This document shows positions 1-12,035 of a stretch of 64,000 bases of DNA, one piece after another; position 1 is the stretch's first letter, and each line of letters opens with the position of its first letter. The stretch lies in NCBI GenBank assembly GCA_038373885.1, contig JAWZYV010012530.1, forward strand, positions 1,178,001 through 1,242,000, read 5' to 3'. The notes beneath the pieces were generated by a model, which made no database searches, had not been told where the DNA came from, and saw only the letters and a list, made by a program, of their open reading frames with translations. Made by a program: the position numbers and the translations under genes. Source of the stretch: Cheiracanthium punctorium. Taxonomy: Eukaryota > Arthropoda > Arachnida > Araneae > Cheiracanthiidae.

Positions 1-850
1 CTTCAAATAGATAAATTTTGCTTTTTGTTGCATCAAAATCGGCCAATTAGAACCGGAGATACGGAGGTTTCGCTTTCCCATATGTTTTTCTATGGGCTTC
101 TAGAAATCTCGAGAAATATTAGTCCTAGAGCTTAGATCTCTTCACTTTTGAGGACTTATTTTTGGCGCCAAATTTGGCGATATTTCGCCAAAAGTCGCCA
201 AGCTTGGCGACTTTTTGGTCATTTGGCGCGATTTTCCCAATGGGGCCTGGAAGTTGTTTTTCCTGCATTAAAAACGCATAATAACCTAACATTTCTCTTC
301 TATGACGTAATCAAAATTCACGCTTTATGTAGAACCCTCGAGAAATTGACTTTTCTGGAAACCTCTTGTACCTCCTGCGTCGGCTATTTATAGAAGCGGG
401 CATCGCCCCGAAGCGAGTCAGTTGCGAGTTGAACATTCAATGTGCGAAGAGCTCTGAGTACGCTTGTTTTGTGTGAACTGATAGTGCTATAGAAGCTGTG
501 TTTTAGCTTGCTTTGCGAAGCTGTTTTTAAAGTGCTGTGTGTAAATTCTTCATTGCTGTGTCTTAAGGGATAGTGTACTATATCCCTTGAATATTTCCAT
601 GGAATTTTAGCCTGTAAAAGTGACTTATTTTGTGTGAGAAATACAGCATTTGTGAGAGCTTCTGATCCAAGCGGATTGTTAAAAGCACGTTACTGCTAGA
701 TTGTGCTTGTGAATTGTGTGCAGCTGATTGTTCTACGAAGTTCTAGAAGAAATAAAGTTTGTGTTCCATCCTGACAAGTGACTTTTTACTTGAACTTTTT
801 ACACCAACAGGACTTTAGAACGACGAACCCCAGGAGTAGCAGAGTAATTC
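1..850 (+). mobile_element. Putative LTR of an LTR retrotransposon (truncated by window edge)
   Basis: This block is less AT-biased than what follows and has the order expected of an LTR. An upstream region with repeated TTGGCG/CGCCAA motifs (160-230) is followed by a TATA-like box CTATTTATAG near 385. About 365 bases later there is an AATAAA signal at 751-756, then a T-rich tail and an ACACCAACA sequence near 800-810 that could be the 3' LTR border. No gag, pol or primer-binding site could be read downstream, so it may be a solo LTR or an eroded copy. The 5' end is outside the window or not recognisable. An 81-codon open frame at 148-393 inside it is probably meaningless. A Pol II promoter of another kind is an alternative reading. 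Confidence 0.35.
161..234. promoter_or_regulatory. Cluster of E2F-like sites around a 26-bp perfect palindrome
   Basis: TTTGGCGCCAAA at 161-172 matches the classical palindromic E2F-type site, and TTTGGCGCG at 222-230 matches TTTSGCGCS. Between them, 190-215 is a perfect 26-base palindrome centred on AAGCTT with arms AAAAGTCGCCAAG and CTTGGCGACTTTT. The TTGGCG/CGCCAA core recurs about seven times in about 75 bases. Its position about 150-220 bases upstream of the TATA-like box fits a U3 enhancer of the putative LTR. Binding is inferred from motif shape only. Confidence 0.4.
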
Positions 851-3800
851 CGCAACAATATAAAAGTATTAGATGACTTGTATCTGCACGATAAATTCTC
901 GATTGAAGATATGAGTTTACGGATCAAGTTCGTGTTATCTGTAGGATTTTAATTTCCTGCTTCAATATACTCTCAAGTACTTATAGTGAGGCCACTAATA
1001 GAGGAAGCGTCTTGAGTGGTTTCAACTCTTCAGTAACGGGGGTTCATATGTCGAAGACCGGCATAGCGGTGGAAAAGAGGTTTCCGAAAACGCAAAATTG
1101 GAGGTGAGACTCATATCAAAGTCAAGAAGGCTTAGCACGGTGCATGGGGGTGACTCAACTAGCAATTTTAACTTTGAATTACCAGTATCTTTACAATAAA
1201 ACCTCGAATTTCTTGGGAGGGGGGAGAGAAATCGGGTGAAGCAAACCTGTAGACCTATTATAAATAGTGCAAGTTTTAAACGTATTAATTTACAAAGTGG
1301 GGTAATTGGTACATTTTTCTTTTGATTTCATTAAAGGCAGGAACGCTACATGAAATCCTAGAAATGTTGAAGAGCTACATGTTGAGCACAAAATAAGCGT
1401 ACGCCAATGTCTACTGTAAATACGGGCGTTAAGAGCAGCTTCAAAGATTATACTTCTTCTGGAAGATCTGGTAACGGAAATGTCCTGAAAACTATGGCTT
1501 ATAAAAGGGTTAGAAAGAGCTTTAGTTACCTTAATTTGAGGCACTTGTTCCCTCAGCTAACGTGTGGCAAATCTCACGTGCATAATTCTCGCGCATCAAT
1601 TTCTCTTTAGTTTCCTATGAATTGCTTGTGCACTGTACAACGTGCTAATTTTCCGTTTTCATCGCTATATTTTAAAGAAACAAATGGTACATAGCTGCTC
1701 TTCATATGGATGCAATTTGATTTGTAATAGGTTCCAGAATAATATTTCACAGTATGTTGGGATTATTCATATTTTTAAAACATACTTTTTACAATTGAAG
1801 AATATTTCAATGTATCCACCTCCACTTAGATATGGCGATAATCTTTTACGCCAAGACTATTTGTAATGCATATCGTGGACAGTAAATTTCGGTGGTAGTT
1901 TACACTTACCGCTCTCCAAAAATGGCGATTATCACAAGTCTAGATTTTCTGCGCACTTAAATGCGCAAGTCGCATGCGTTTGCGATGCGTTTTTCAGCAT
2001 ATTTACTTCTCTGTGATCGGAACTATTATTACTAGGAAAAAATAGTTAATGTACAACAATAGTGAGTTAAAGAGAAAACTTGTTTTTACCATGTTATTCC
2101 TAAAATCTCGAGTCGTGTGACATTTAACTGTCCGAGTAAAAAAAATTAATAGCGCTTTAAAATCGATAGCATTTTCTGTGAGGTACCCTATTTACTTATG
2201 CAAAAATATAAATATTCTTCAACTCAAATGTAGTTAGAAAGTTTCTAAAGCGTAGAAGTTGAGGGTAATGTAATACAGAGCCTTACATAGTCATAAAAAA
2301 AAGACATACCTTTATTATTCAATCAAAATCACTATACTCTACTCACATTAAATGTTTTAAATCTCTTCGATTGAATAATGCACTGAAAAAGTGGAATTAG
2401 AGTTTTTAAGTTCCAGTTTTCATGTAGAATTTTAAGCTTAGCTCCTGTGAAAAGCGATGCATTCAATATTCGTACTAAGTACTGAAATTTAACAAAATTA
2501 ACTTACTTAAAGGTTAATAATAAGGGTAAATCAGTACTTTTGTATTTTTGATTTTGTTTTCAATAAGGTCAAACTTGAAGTTCCTTTAACTTTTTTTTTT
2601 TTTTTGTATTACAGTTTGAAGAAAAATATTCTTGTAAATAGAAAGATTCGAATGAAGATCTGCATATTTTTAACCATCTAGATAAATAGTAGCTTTTGGA
2701 ATTCTTACACTACATATTTTTATGAAAATGTAACACTTTCCATATTTCTTTAGCATGTATACGTAAATGGCTTTGAAAGACCCGTTTAAAGGAAATATTT
2801 TGAAATTGTAGCTTTAGGTGTAACACGACGAATAGGTTTCAGGAAATATCGGGAAGAAGTTATTACTCTTATCTCTACAGAAGTTTAACAATAATATTGA
2901 TAACAGTATTTTTCAGTATATATATATATACATGATATACCTGTTATATACGCTATGCTTAGCATAAAATGGTTCTTTCCATTTGTGATTTGGAGGTTTA
3001 AATATTACCATTATTCAGTTTTCTTCAAACATGTTATTTTAAAATATACGTCTAATGTTAAATTGACAATTTATTATTTAAATATATCCAGAGTGCCATT
3101 TTGTTTCACACTTTAGAAAAACATTTTAAAAATATAAAACATAAAAGGCCTATATTTATTGAATGCTGATAAAAGCAGTTCTAAAAAGTGCGGAAACAGG
3201 TTAAAGTATTTGCCACACATTTTCAAATTACCTAAAGAGTTGATTAAAATAATTATTAAGTTTTTAACTACTTCCTGCTAATCAGACATATCGATCTCAG
3301 TGTACGCTTCTTGCTTTAACACAAATACTTTTTGAAAAGTTTTAGCATAAAATATTTTTAGTAAAATCTAATACTTATTTCAAAGCATAAACAAACAACT
3401 TCCAATGGTAAAATATAAAATGAGAAAGAATTAGTGATCAAAGAAGATTTGGCATGTTTAAACACACTAACAATACAAAAACTATTTTAAGCAAATCTGC
3501 ACAGAGTTTTAAATGTTTTAGTTTTCAAAGATCAATACGTTTAGTGTTCTACAATAAAGGAAAATTATATTTAATAAAATTATTTATTGCATAGGAATAA
3601 GGGCTGCTGTTGTTATTAATTAAATAGTACAGTGGCTGAATCCTTTAAGTGTAAGATAGGATTCAGACTTAATAATAAATAATACAACAGAATCCTTCAA
3701 CAAACAATTTAATATGTTTCAGTATTATTCGAAATGATAAACATGAAATAGTTTGAAAGCGATGTTTCTCATGAATTATTGAAAAGTATGAAAAGAATTT

Positions 3801-5740
3801 CTATAAGAAGGGTCACATGGGAAGAACTGAAAGACAAATCACTTTAAAGCTCAGGACTGAAGATCAACCTCTTAAAAATGAAAACTTTTTTATAGAATAA
3901 TAATTTAGGTGACTCATATTGATTCTTCCTCATTTAGTCATTGTGATGCTCTTAAAAATAAACTCCAACAAACGTATGCCAATCGTTAATTTGCAAATAA
4001 AAGATTTTGAAAGTAAAAAATTAATATATTCATCGTTTGAAATAGTATTTGTGTTTTAGTTATATATGTTTAAGTAAAGAGTTATTTAAAAAAACAACAA
4101 CAAGAAAAGTTTTTAAATAAGAAAATTGTTACTTTGGGTATACACTTCTATAACACTTACCTTAAAGTATATAGTTGAAGTATCACAAAAATTTGACGCT
4201 GGTAATTTGTAAAATTTTGACATTTTCGAACGGCAATAAAAAAAAACGACACTGAAATAAGCATTTAAAAAATCAGATCAAGATTTTATGTCATGATTTT
4301 GTAAAGAAAAAATTAGTTACTTTTGAAAACACAATTTCTTATGTGTAGACGAACTTTCTTAAAACAAATAGATAATTGTAGAAATATTTCTGTAGATTAT
4401 GCAAATACAGATTGTGCTCGAATTTGATCATAGTTTAGTTATAGACTTGATCATAGTTTAATAGTTTCTTTTATCTGCAAACTACGTCCATACAAAACGA
4501 ATCTTCAATCTCATCCAAAAGCACGGAAAAATTTTGAATACTTCACCATAAATCCTCCTGATTGTTTTACTAATGAATATATTGAATAGTAGCAGTAAAG
4601 TAAAGATATTTTTAATGCACGGGGATCCTTGATTTATTACTACTTTAAAATGGGTGTGTTTATGTCACATGTATACGCATTTTATAATTCACATTCGTAT
4701 AATGTGTAGCGTAACAAAATGCTTTGTGTACTTCAGAAAATACGTTTCGCAGTTCTAAGTGAATTTTTATTATTGCATTTTCAAGGTGATAAACAGTTTT
4801 CCAGCCTTTCCATCTTACAGCTTAATTTTTTAGTTTAAATACATTTCAATTTGTTGAAGTACATGATATTTTTTACATCATCGTTTTAAGACGCCCCACT
4901 CTAATGTAATGAAATTAACATAATTTGCGCACCATGGATTTCACAAAAATGTAGTAAGCATACTCCTGATTTCTTCTCCTGTAAGAGCTAATTGCTAAGT
5001 AAAATGAAGAATATATTTCAAATTAAATCTTTATAACTGTGCTTATGCTTTATAAATAACGTTTAACGACAGCTTAAAATTTTACATCGAATCATAATTT
5101 ATTGTGAATGTGTATGCGTTTTTTTCATAAGAATTCTAGTGTGAGTTTGTATATTTCACAGAAATCTAATATTATAACCAACAAAAACTTTTATGTTTTT
5201 TTATAAATCTGTTCCCTTAGTAAATCTTTAAAACAATGTTTATCTAAAGCAACATTATCTTTCTTTTACAAAGAACAGATGCCCCAGAAAATCTATGTCA
5301 TATATCGTGTCCCCTGTTTTGAGGCGAAAGTAATCACGGACTCACGAAGTGGTTTACGATTTTTCCGGTCTTTTAAGTAACTACCATGCTGAGCTGTTAC
5401 GAGTAAATACCCATTGGACATTTCCTACTGATAAATCATTGACATTCTTTTAAAAGTTACTTTAAAGAAATGGTTCTGGTGTGAAAAAGAATTTAAGATT
5501 GTTCTCCGAAAACAGTGTTTCAGGAATTCACTACGGTCATTTCGGTAAATAAGGAACCGATCAAGTCCAGTGTAACGTAAGAGAGAACGTAAATAACATT
5601 TTTATTTTAAAATGGGTATTCTTTTAGAAGTATTTCTAAAAAATTACTAAGTGCAGTTTGTACTACATTTATAAATTTTATGCCTTTTTTTATAAAACGG
5701 ATTTGGTTATTTTGAATTGTTTTACATAAGATAATGTAAT
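851..5740. other. AT-rich intergenic DNA, no gene seen
   Basis: Stops are dense in all frames and there are many A or T runs. Only short chance frames occur, for example 1290-1544, 1407-1610 and 1642-1866. The part at 1010-1180 is more GC-balanced and may be eroded repeat. A TA tract lies at 2918-2932. An island of higher complexity at about 5280-5450 has no coding frame. No splice-bounded exon could be supported. Confidence 0.5.
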
Positions 5741-5743
5741 GTA

Positions 5744-5808
5744 TTTTTTATAACCGCATTATTTTAAAAACCAGAAGATATAAAAATTATACTGTATAAA
5801 ACATGAAT
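5744..5808 (+). repeat. Dispersed repeat, copy 1 (pair with 6764-6829)
   Basis: A stretch starting TTTTTTATAACCGCA and ending AAAACATGA recurs 1.02 kb downstream with small changes, including the shared AGAAGATATAAA core. The pair is either a local segmental duplication or two copies of an unrecognised repeat. AT-rich composition lowers the weight of the match, but the shared ATAACCGCA and AGAAGATATAAA words in the same order are not trivial. Confidence 0.5.
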
Positions 5809-6155
5809 ATAGTTGTTTAGGTTTGCATTCATTAGTAACCTTGATTTCTTGAGCAAACACAAGGTATCTCTATTAGGGTATTAATATTTATACCACTTCA
5901 TAACTTTTTATGCAGAAAAAGTAGTAATATTAAAAAGAATAACCATGACGCATCTTAAAAGGATATGAGGGAAATCAATTCCAGTCCAAAACATTCTTAG
6001 GACAATATTGTTAATACTTAAGTCTCAAGCCTTATACCTGCAATTGTCCATGTTTGATCACAGTCCAAAAGACAGAACAAAGAAAAAAGCTCTTGTGTAG
6101 TGCAGATGACTTAGAACTGAGATGATACCATTCGGTAGAAAAAAACAAAACAGGA

Positions 6156-6210
6156 CATTTCACTGCATTATAAGTGCTAAGACAGAAATTGTAGTTTTAC
6201 AGGCAAGTAT
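6156..6210 (+). repeat. Single diverged relative of the 23-kb tandem unit
   Basis: CATTTCACTGCATT followed about 30 bases later by TTTTACAGGCAA matches the order of words in the 68-bp tandem repeat at 23014-23310, though the middle is diverged. It suggests that the tandem unit also exists as dispersed single copies. Confidence 0.35.
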
Positions 6211-6420
6211 CTATACCATTCAAAAGAGAAAACAATCTAAGTTGGAAGAACCATACTGAAATAAAACTTATTTGCAGTGCAAAAGTGTATTGCTAAACAG
6301 TGTTTTTCTAACAGGTGGGAGAACTCTTAACCATTTGCAAATGTCACAGATATAACGAAATTTTGATTTCATATGTTAGTAATGTAGTAGTAATGAGTTG
6401 TGTAAATTGTGTAAGTTGTG

Positions 6421-6579
6421 TGTGCCCGCACAGCCAGCTGCCGTCAAAAAAGGGTCTCTAGATCTGTAGCACGCGATGAACGTTTCGATTGTCCGCCATC
6501 TTGTTGGTAGTTAAGTCGAGCGATGGCAACGGCTGCCCTTTTTCCAGCATTGGGAAAGGTTTGCGCCTCAAAGGGTTAA
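6421..6579 (-). mobile_element. Half copy of piggyBac-type foldback element
   Basis: Read on the minus strand, it begins with TTAA (6576-6579) and CCCTTTGAGGCGCAAACC. It then runs through the same foldback arm seen at 27222-27324 and stops at the palindromic apex near 6421-6440, with GCACAGCCAGCTG preserved. Everything beyond the apex, namely the second arm, the 235-bp right-hand unique part and the right terminal repeat, is missing. The remaining arm is closely similar to the full copy at 27 kb. The missing part may have been lost by breakage at the hairpin centre. Confidence 0.7.
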
Positions 6580-6763
6580 TGGGATGTGTCGCAGACGAAT
6601 AGCAAAATTCTTCAAAAGTCGCTGAAGTGTCGAGATTTCTCTTTGTCGTTCCTAGAACTTTAAAATCTTATTTTGAATGTCAAGACCCTTGGACTAGTTC
6701 TCTTCACTGATAGCATCCCTTAGCTTACATCACTTGTACTTGGTAGTAAATTTCCTTTGAAAC

Positions 6764-6829
6764 TTTTTTATAACCGCAGTGTTTTATAAAACTAGAAGAT
6801 ATAAATATGATTCTTTATAAAACATGATA
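6764..6829 (+). repeat. Dispersed repeat, copy 2 (pair with 5744-5808)
   Basis: This is the partner of 5744-5808. The two share TTTTTTATAACCGCA, AGAAGATATAAA and TATAAAACATGA in the same order. It lies just downstream of the half foldback element, but the copy at 5.7 kb has no such neighbour, so the duplication is not part of that element. Confidence 0.5.
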
Positions 6830-7030
6830 AGATCTGAACTACAATAGTTTCACATTAAAAATGAACTGTAACAATTAGAGTGTACATTTAAAAAAAATAT
6901 ATCAACATGTACTTTATTCAGCCGCCAAATTTCAACTGAAAATCATTAAAAGGTGTGTAAGTTTGTTTCCTCAAATAGCTCAATAGTTATCACCTTCTAA
7001 ATGCATTATCATGGGGAATGTGTGATATTA

Positions 7031-7359
7031 CATTAACCCAGCGTTTCTCAACCTATGGGGCACGCAGAGCACTTGCAGGGGCGGGCGCGAGAAAACCGAA
7101 GAGCAAGTAGTGATGCATGTTTTTAAAAAAGTCATCTTACTTATTCTCATTATTATTTTTTACTCAAATATATATCCATTTTCGCTTAAAGTGTTCATTC
7201 AAACTTTACTGATAACATTATTTTATAGATAATTCGACTACATGTTCATTGTTAAATATTAAAATACTGAATGTATGCTGAAAAATCTGAGGGGGGGCGC
7301 CACCGTAAGTTAGCCTTTGTTGGGGGGGCGTTAAAAGGTTGAGAACCACTGCATTAACT
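7031..7359. mobile_element. Non-autonomous hAT-type MITE
   Basis: The element proper is 7039-7351 (313 bp). The left end reads CAGCGTTTCTCAACCTATGG and the reverse complement of the right end reads CAGTGGTTCTCAACCTTTTA, a typical Charlie-like hAT terminal inverted repeat. It is flanked by an 8-bp target duplication, CATTAACC at 7031-7038 and CATTAACT at 7352-7359 (7 of 8 identical), the length known for hAT insertions. The interior is AT-rich, has no transposase frame, and carries G runs just inside each end. A related copy is at 42054-42389. It would depend on a hAT transposase encoded elsewhere. Confidence 0.85.
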
Positions 7360-7444
7360 GTATTAACCTATTGCATAAGAAAAGAAAAAATAATTTTTAT
7401 TCATTCAATCGCTCTTTCATTAAATAAATTTACTAAATAAAAAT

Positions 7445-7845
7445 GGTACTTTTCCGTTAGCCGGGTCCTATAGAAAAAACGCCAAATAATGTAGAATTCC
7501 GCCAAATTTCTTACAATTATAACCTTTGTTGATCATGCAAAATGAATGGCGACGAATTAAGTACTTCTTTTTTAAGATTGCAGGAAATTATTGTGCAAAA
7601 TCAGCGTATTCTGGAAAAACCAATAATTATAAGTATTATGTTTGAGTAAAACTGTTTTGTTTATAATTCATTAAGATTTGCTTATAGTTGAACTTGTTTT
7701 GCTTACTGTTAATTAATATTGGTTTATAGGTGAACCTTTTCGGCTTTTATTCCGCTGACTGTTTTGTCATTTGCTTTGCTCGGCGACTTGGATCGCGTTT
7801 GGCTCACAATTGGCGACATTTGCTTCCGGCTAACTGAAAATTACC
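7445..7845. mobile_element. Unclassified TIR element (MITE, about 400 bp)
   Basis: The left end GGTACTTTTCCGTTAGCCGG is matched by the reverse complement of the right end, GGTAATTTTCAGTTAGCCGG. Similarity continues inwards as GCCAA-containing motifs on both sides. No open frame of note lies inside. No clear target duplication could be fixed because both flanks are A-rich, so the superfamily is unknown. It sits about 90 bases after the hAT MITE but the two do not share ends. Confidence 0.6.
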
Positions 7846-9261
7846 AAAAAAACCCTTTTAAAATTAGACAAAATATTATCGTGATTTCATAACAAATACA
7901 TAATCTGGAGCAGTTTTCTTTATAAACCGATATTTTACAGCCTCTAAATTTAACAAACCTACACAGTCACTGACAAAAATAAGTCTACTGAAGTAATAGG
8001 TTAGTTCTACAGATAGCAACAGATAGAAGTGAAAGCGAAGCAATAACCAGCTCTATTTAACGATTACTAAATAAAATTTTGAACTATATATTAAATATTC
8101 ATTAAATATGAACATAATTTAATTAAGTTTAATAAATTCCTATATAAAACCTATTAAATAAAATTTTGAATGTTTTATTAAATACTATGTGATTTATTAG
8201 AAGAGAAAATCGTTACACTTCAAGCTATTGCTAAATTTTTAATTTTTACATGAAAATGTTTCAAATAGTTCAATTTTATCTGTTGTTTTCATGTAAAGTA
8301 ACCAAAAAGAAAATTATACGTGAGTCATTGACAAGGCCTTAAAAGAATTGGATTATTCCTGCTTTGTAGTCAACGTCAAAATGATCCCCAAAAGAATCTC
8401 TTATCCATTTTTGAAGTCGTTGCTTAGCAACGATTTTTATGAATTTCTTTAAAGATAAACAAATAAAATTATTTTCCAATTTATTTTTGAATTTATACCG
8501 AAATTGAAAAGAAAAAAACAATCAAAACCTTTAAGGTTTAAATAAAAAAAGTCAAAATCCTTTTGTACATTTCTTAGAACAAAACAAGTTTTCCCCCTCT
8601 AACTGCCTTGTATTTTGGTAATCATCACGTTTCAAAATAAGATATAAAATGTTATGAATTGACGTACGTCGCTGAAAATGTTTCATGAGCTCTGTTTTCA
8701 TATGTATTCTTTACAGTTAAAGTTCCCGGGGGAGATAGGTGGGATTTACTATCATCACATACTAGTTTGATTGGGGAAAAGTTTCACGTATTGAGTTTCT
8801 GGTACAAGAACACTTATGATCGTATTGTCTGATATAAATTCTAAATTTTTTGTGACATGCGGTTTATCGTTATGACTGAGCGCAAATACTTTTTATGTAA
8901 CTGGGTTTTGTAAATATTTTCAAGTGATCGAAACTGACGTTGGGGAATACGAAAATAACATTTTTCAAAATGATTTTATATTACAATAGAAATTGTAGGA
9001 TTTGGATAAATTTTTAATTTTTGAGCTTATTTATTTGCGTAGATATTACATTTTAGTAAAATAAAAGCGTTTTAATTTTATATTTTCGAGAATATTTTAT
9101 AATTAGTTAATTAATTAATTAAATTATTTAATTAAATTAATTAAAAATAAATTTTTGAGAGTAGATTTATTTTAAAAATACTCTTATTTATCATTTTACA
9201 TAAGAAACCCTTTGATATGCAAGTATTTTCGCATCAGTACAGAAGACCAACTGGATAGATT
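7846..9261. other. AT-rich intergenic DNA, no gene seen
   Basis: Only short frames occur, such as 8339-8521 on the minus strand, which is lysine- and phenylalanine-rich as expected from A/T runs. A TTAA-rich simple sequence lies at 9106-9146. No repeat ends or RNA genes were recognised. Confidence 0.5.
9106..9146. repeat. TTAA-rich simple repeat
   Basis: The tract is built of repeated TTAA/ATTAA words and is almost self-complementary. It is of interest only because TTAA is the target of the piggyBac-type elements in this window; no insertion is present in it. Confidence 0.7.
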
Positions 9262-9450
9262 GCCCAATACTGAAAAAGTGCAGCCGTAGCAATCGATCGA
9301 TTTAACTACCAACAGCATGGCTGTCGATCGAATATCCCATCTGGAGCCACAGAGCTAAAGAAGTTTTCGAACACAGTTAGCAGTGTGGACCGCTATGCTA
9401 TTGGTAGTTAAATGGATCTATGTTCACGGCTGCACTTTTCCAGCGTTGGT
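9262..9450. mobile_element. Eroded copy of the piggyBac-type foldback (inner arms only)
   Basis: The left arm starts GCCCAATACTGAAAAAGTGC and the right arm ends GCACTTTTCCAGCGTTGG, and they are inverted relative to each other. Words such as GCAGCCGT, TTTAACTACCA and GAGCCACAG match the foldback arms at 27 kb. The outer piggyBac-type termini are not recognisable. Divergence between the arms and from the other copies makes this the oldest copy in the window, or a member of a separate subfamily. Confidence 0.65.
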
Positions 9451-9934
9451 ACCATTTAACCAATTTTTTTTTGCCACAAGCAGTGAAAGCGCTGAAATAA
9501 GTTGGTTTCACGGCATAACAAATCGTATCTAACGTTTTTTTCTTTTCTTTTCTATTTTTTCTTTTTTTGTTCAATTCATCATGCCTTTATGCTTGTTCGT
9601 TTGTTCGTACTATAATAAATAGCTTTCGTTATAAATCATTCTTCAATGAGTAAATATTTGTAGTTAGTTATAAATATTCTTTCGTAGTCCTATGTTGTAA
9701 AAGTATTTATATTTCGATAGGATATTCATTTTTGTAAATAAATGTGATGTCTAGGCAACTGTAAAATAAGTCAATTATATGTTGGAATTCTCTCTCAGTT
9801 ACTCAGTTATTTTTGTTGTATTTGGAACATTTGTTTTCTGATTTGTATGGTTGGTTTAAAGAATTTCTCGTAGTATAAAGTGAACAGCACACAGAGGTTT
9901 TACTAGAACAGAGAAAGGATATTAAAAAAAACAG

Positions 9935-10020
9935 GGGATTCAGTGGGAATCGAACCCACGACCGCACGCTTAGGTGGTTAGGGTGGAGGAGAATAGGTCC
10001 TTAACCTTCAAGCAGCTGCA
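9935..10020 (-). repeat. tRNA-derived remnant (SINE-like or tRNA pseudogene)
   Basis: On the minus strand, GTGGG-TTCGATT-CCCAC (9959-9943) is a perfect T-arm and contains a Pol III B-box (GGTTCGATTCC). It is followed by TGAATCCCC as an acceptor-like end. No matching 5' acceptor strand and no good A-box were found upstream, so this is not an intact tRNA gene. A tRNA-derived SINE head or a decayed tRNA is the best explanation. Confidence 0.5.
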
Positions 10021-11757
10021 AAATATTAGAGCAATTCATCTTTGAGTCAAACTTTAGCACTTAGCAACTACAGAAAGGAAATATGTGTTGTATGATCAAT
10101 TAATTAATTCATAACATAATCAATACATGTACAATTAATTACCATTCAGTGTCATTAAAGACGCTTTACACTTTGCATTACCATTTAAATTAATACATTA
10201 ATAGGATCATTAATTTAAGTAACAGCAATTCCATTATTTTATATGAGCTAATCTGAGAGGCTTGACAGTCATGATACAGACTTTTCACAACTAAAAATTT
10301 GTTGATGTTAAGATTTGAAATTATATGTCAGATTCTTCAATCAGTGTGTTTTCGCACTCTGTTTAAACTTCCTTTTATAAACCAGCTTTATAAAATATCA
10401 TTTGGTTGACAATAACTATTAGGTGAATATATCAGCAGTATTACTTTGTCTCTTTCAATACTAAATTCTTGTTCTTATTAAATGTTAAATAGATGTATTT
10501 CTGACAAAACTGCAGTACTAATTGAAATGCAAGTTTAAATCATGAATGGTGAAATCCTCTTTTAGTCTAAGGCATACATCTATGAAAAGAGCAAAAAATT
10601 TGATAAAAATTAAGAATAATAGCTTGTTTATTATGTTTGTTGGTATTCTTTATTGTCTTTCATTTAAAACACAGTACATAATTATTTTTTGAAAATGTTC
10701 TTTATGCGTAAGGAAAATATTGAAAAAATTTATTATTATTGTGATTATTGTTATATTTTTTAGCGCATAGAATAAAGGTTATTAATCATTCGAATATATG
10801 CATATTTATTGAGCAGCAGAAATTCCTGCTTAAAGATAAAGCTAATAAAAGTTTAACTAAAAATGTAAAATTAACAAATTAGACGAAATAAGGAGTAAAA
10901 CAGGTCCATATAGTGTACAGAAATAATATGTTACAAAGAATACATTTTCTATGGAGATAGTTATACGTATGATTAAACAATTTCAAGCTCAACAATGCTC
11001 AGTTCAAAGCAAGAACATTTTACTAAAACTAAAGATAACGTATTATAGATATTTTTATCCCCCCCCCTCCCAAAAAAATGCAATACTGAAATGTAACCAC
11101 CATGACTTTCAATTTCATTTTTGATCAATAGCTTTATGAAAAAGAACATTAAATTCCATTTTTAACCGTAAAGTTTACTAAGTTTGGATGATGTTTTTAA
11201 AGTCTGCAAGCAGAAGTCGTCTCCTGTCATTAACTTGGGGTAGAAAATATGTTTCGGTTCCAGTACACACATTATTTGGCGATAAGCCAAATAATGAATA
11301 TCTTCTCGAGAAGAAAAATGCCTTCAAAATAAGGGAAAGGGGTTAAATTTTGGCGCCGTGAGTCCCGGTTCAGTTCACGACCGAGTTTTGTATCTTGTGT
11401 CAATTCATAACGTTTACACTTCAAAAAGTTGAATGAAAAAGTGTATCTTTGATATCGGAACATATTTGTGTCGGAACGAGTAACGTTGGATTCAATATGT
11501 GAATAATTTGTTTGGAAATAAAGGTTGTGAGGAAGTAAAACAGAAGAAAATAATGTGTCATGTTTTACTATGAATAATATTTTAAATGCTGTTATCGGAG
11601 AAAAAGAACAAAAACCAATTTTTGTCTGTATAAAGATGTTAAACAGAATATATTCTTTGAAGTTTTTTAAACCTCTATATCTTTTTTCACAAGAATGTGT
11701 TTCAATTATTATTATCTAGTACCACTCTTTAATAGTTAAAATAAAATGTGAACTTTT
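10021..11757. other. AT-rich intergenic DNA, no gene seen
   Basis: There are no significant frames. A C-run lies at 11060-11068. The segment 11230-11460 is slightly more balanced and contains a 63-codon minus-strand frame (11272-11463) without recognisable similarity. It could be decayed repeat. Confidence 0.45.
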
Positions 11758-11758
11758 T

Positions 11759-11760
<2 letters not shown>

Positions 11761-11794
<34 letters not shown>

Positions 11795-12035
11795 CTCTTC
11801 TGATATGCCACACAACCGAAACCCTACTATTTGGTTTGCTGTAAATTATAATCCACTGTTTGTGGCCCCTGACGATGGTGACAGTGGTTATAATTTCCGT
11901 TCCATTATATTAACACACTTATTCTTGCACTTTATTTGGCTTCAAAATCTGGTTTCTAATTCTTGCTAATAGCTGTTATATTTTTATGCGAGATATGTCT
12001 TATTTGTAGTATGTTTTGTGTTTTACTTGTTAGTT

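Noticed and set aside
148..393. 81-codon frame at the start of the window
   Set aside because: It lies in an LTR-like block and runs through the CGCCAA repeats and the TATA-like box. No domain is seen.
9935..10020. Intact tRNA gene
   Set aside because: The T-arm is perfect, but no paired acceptor or A-box was found.
11793..12034. CCACTGT...ACAGTGG hairpin with CTGACGA considered as a hammerhead ribozyme
   Set aside because: The GAAA core and the three-stem layout required for a hammerhead are not present.
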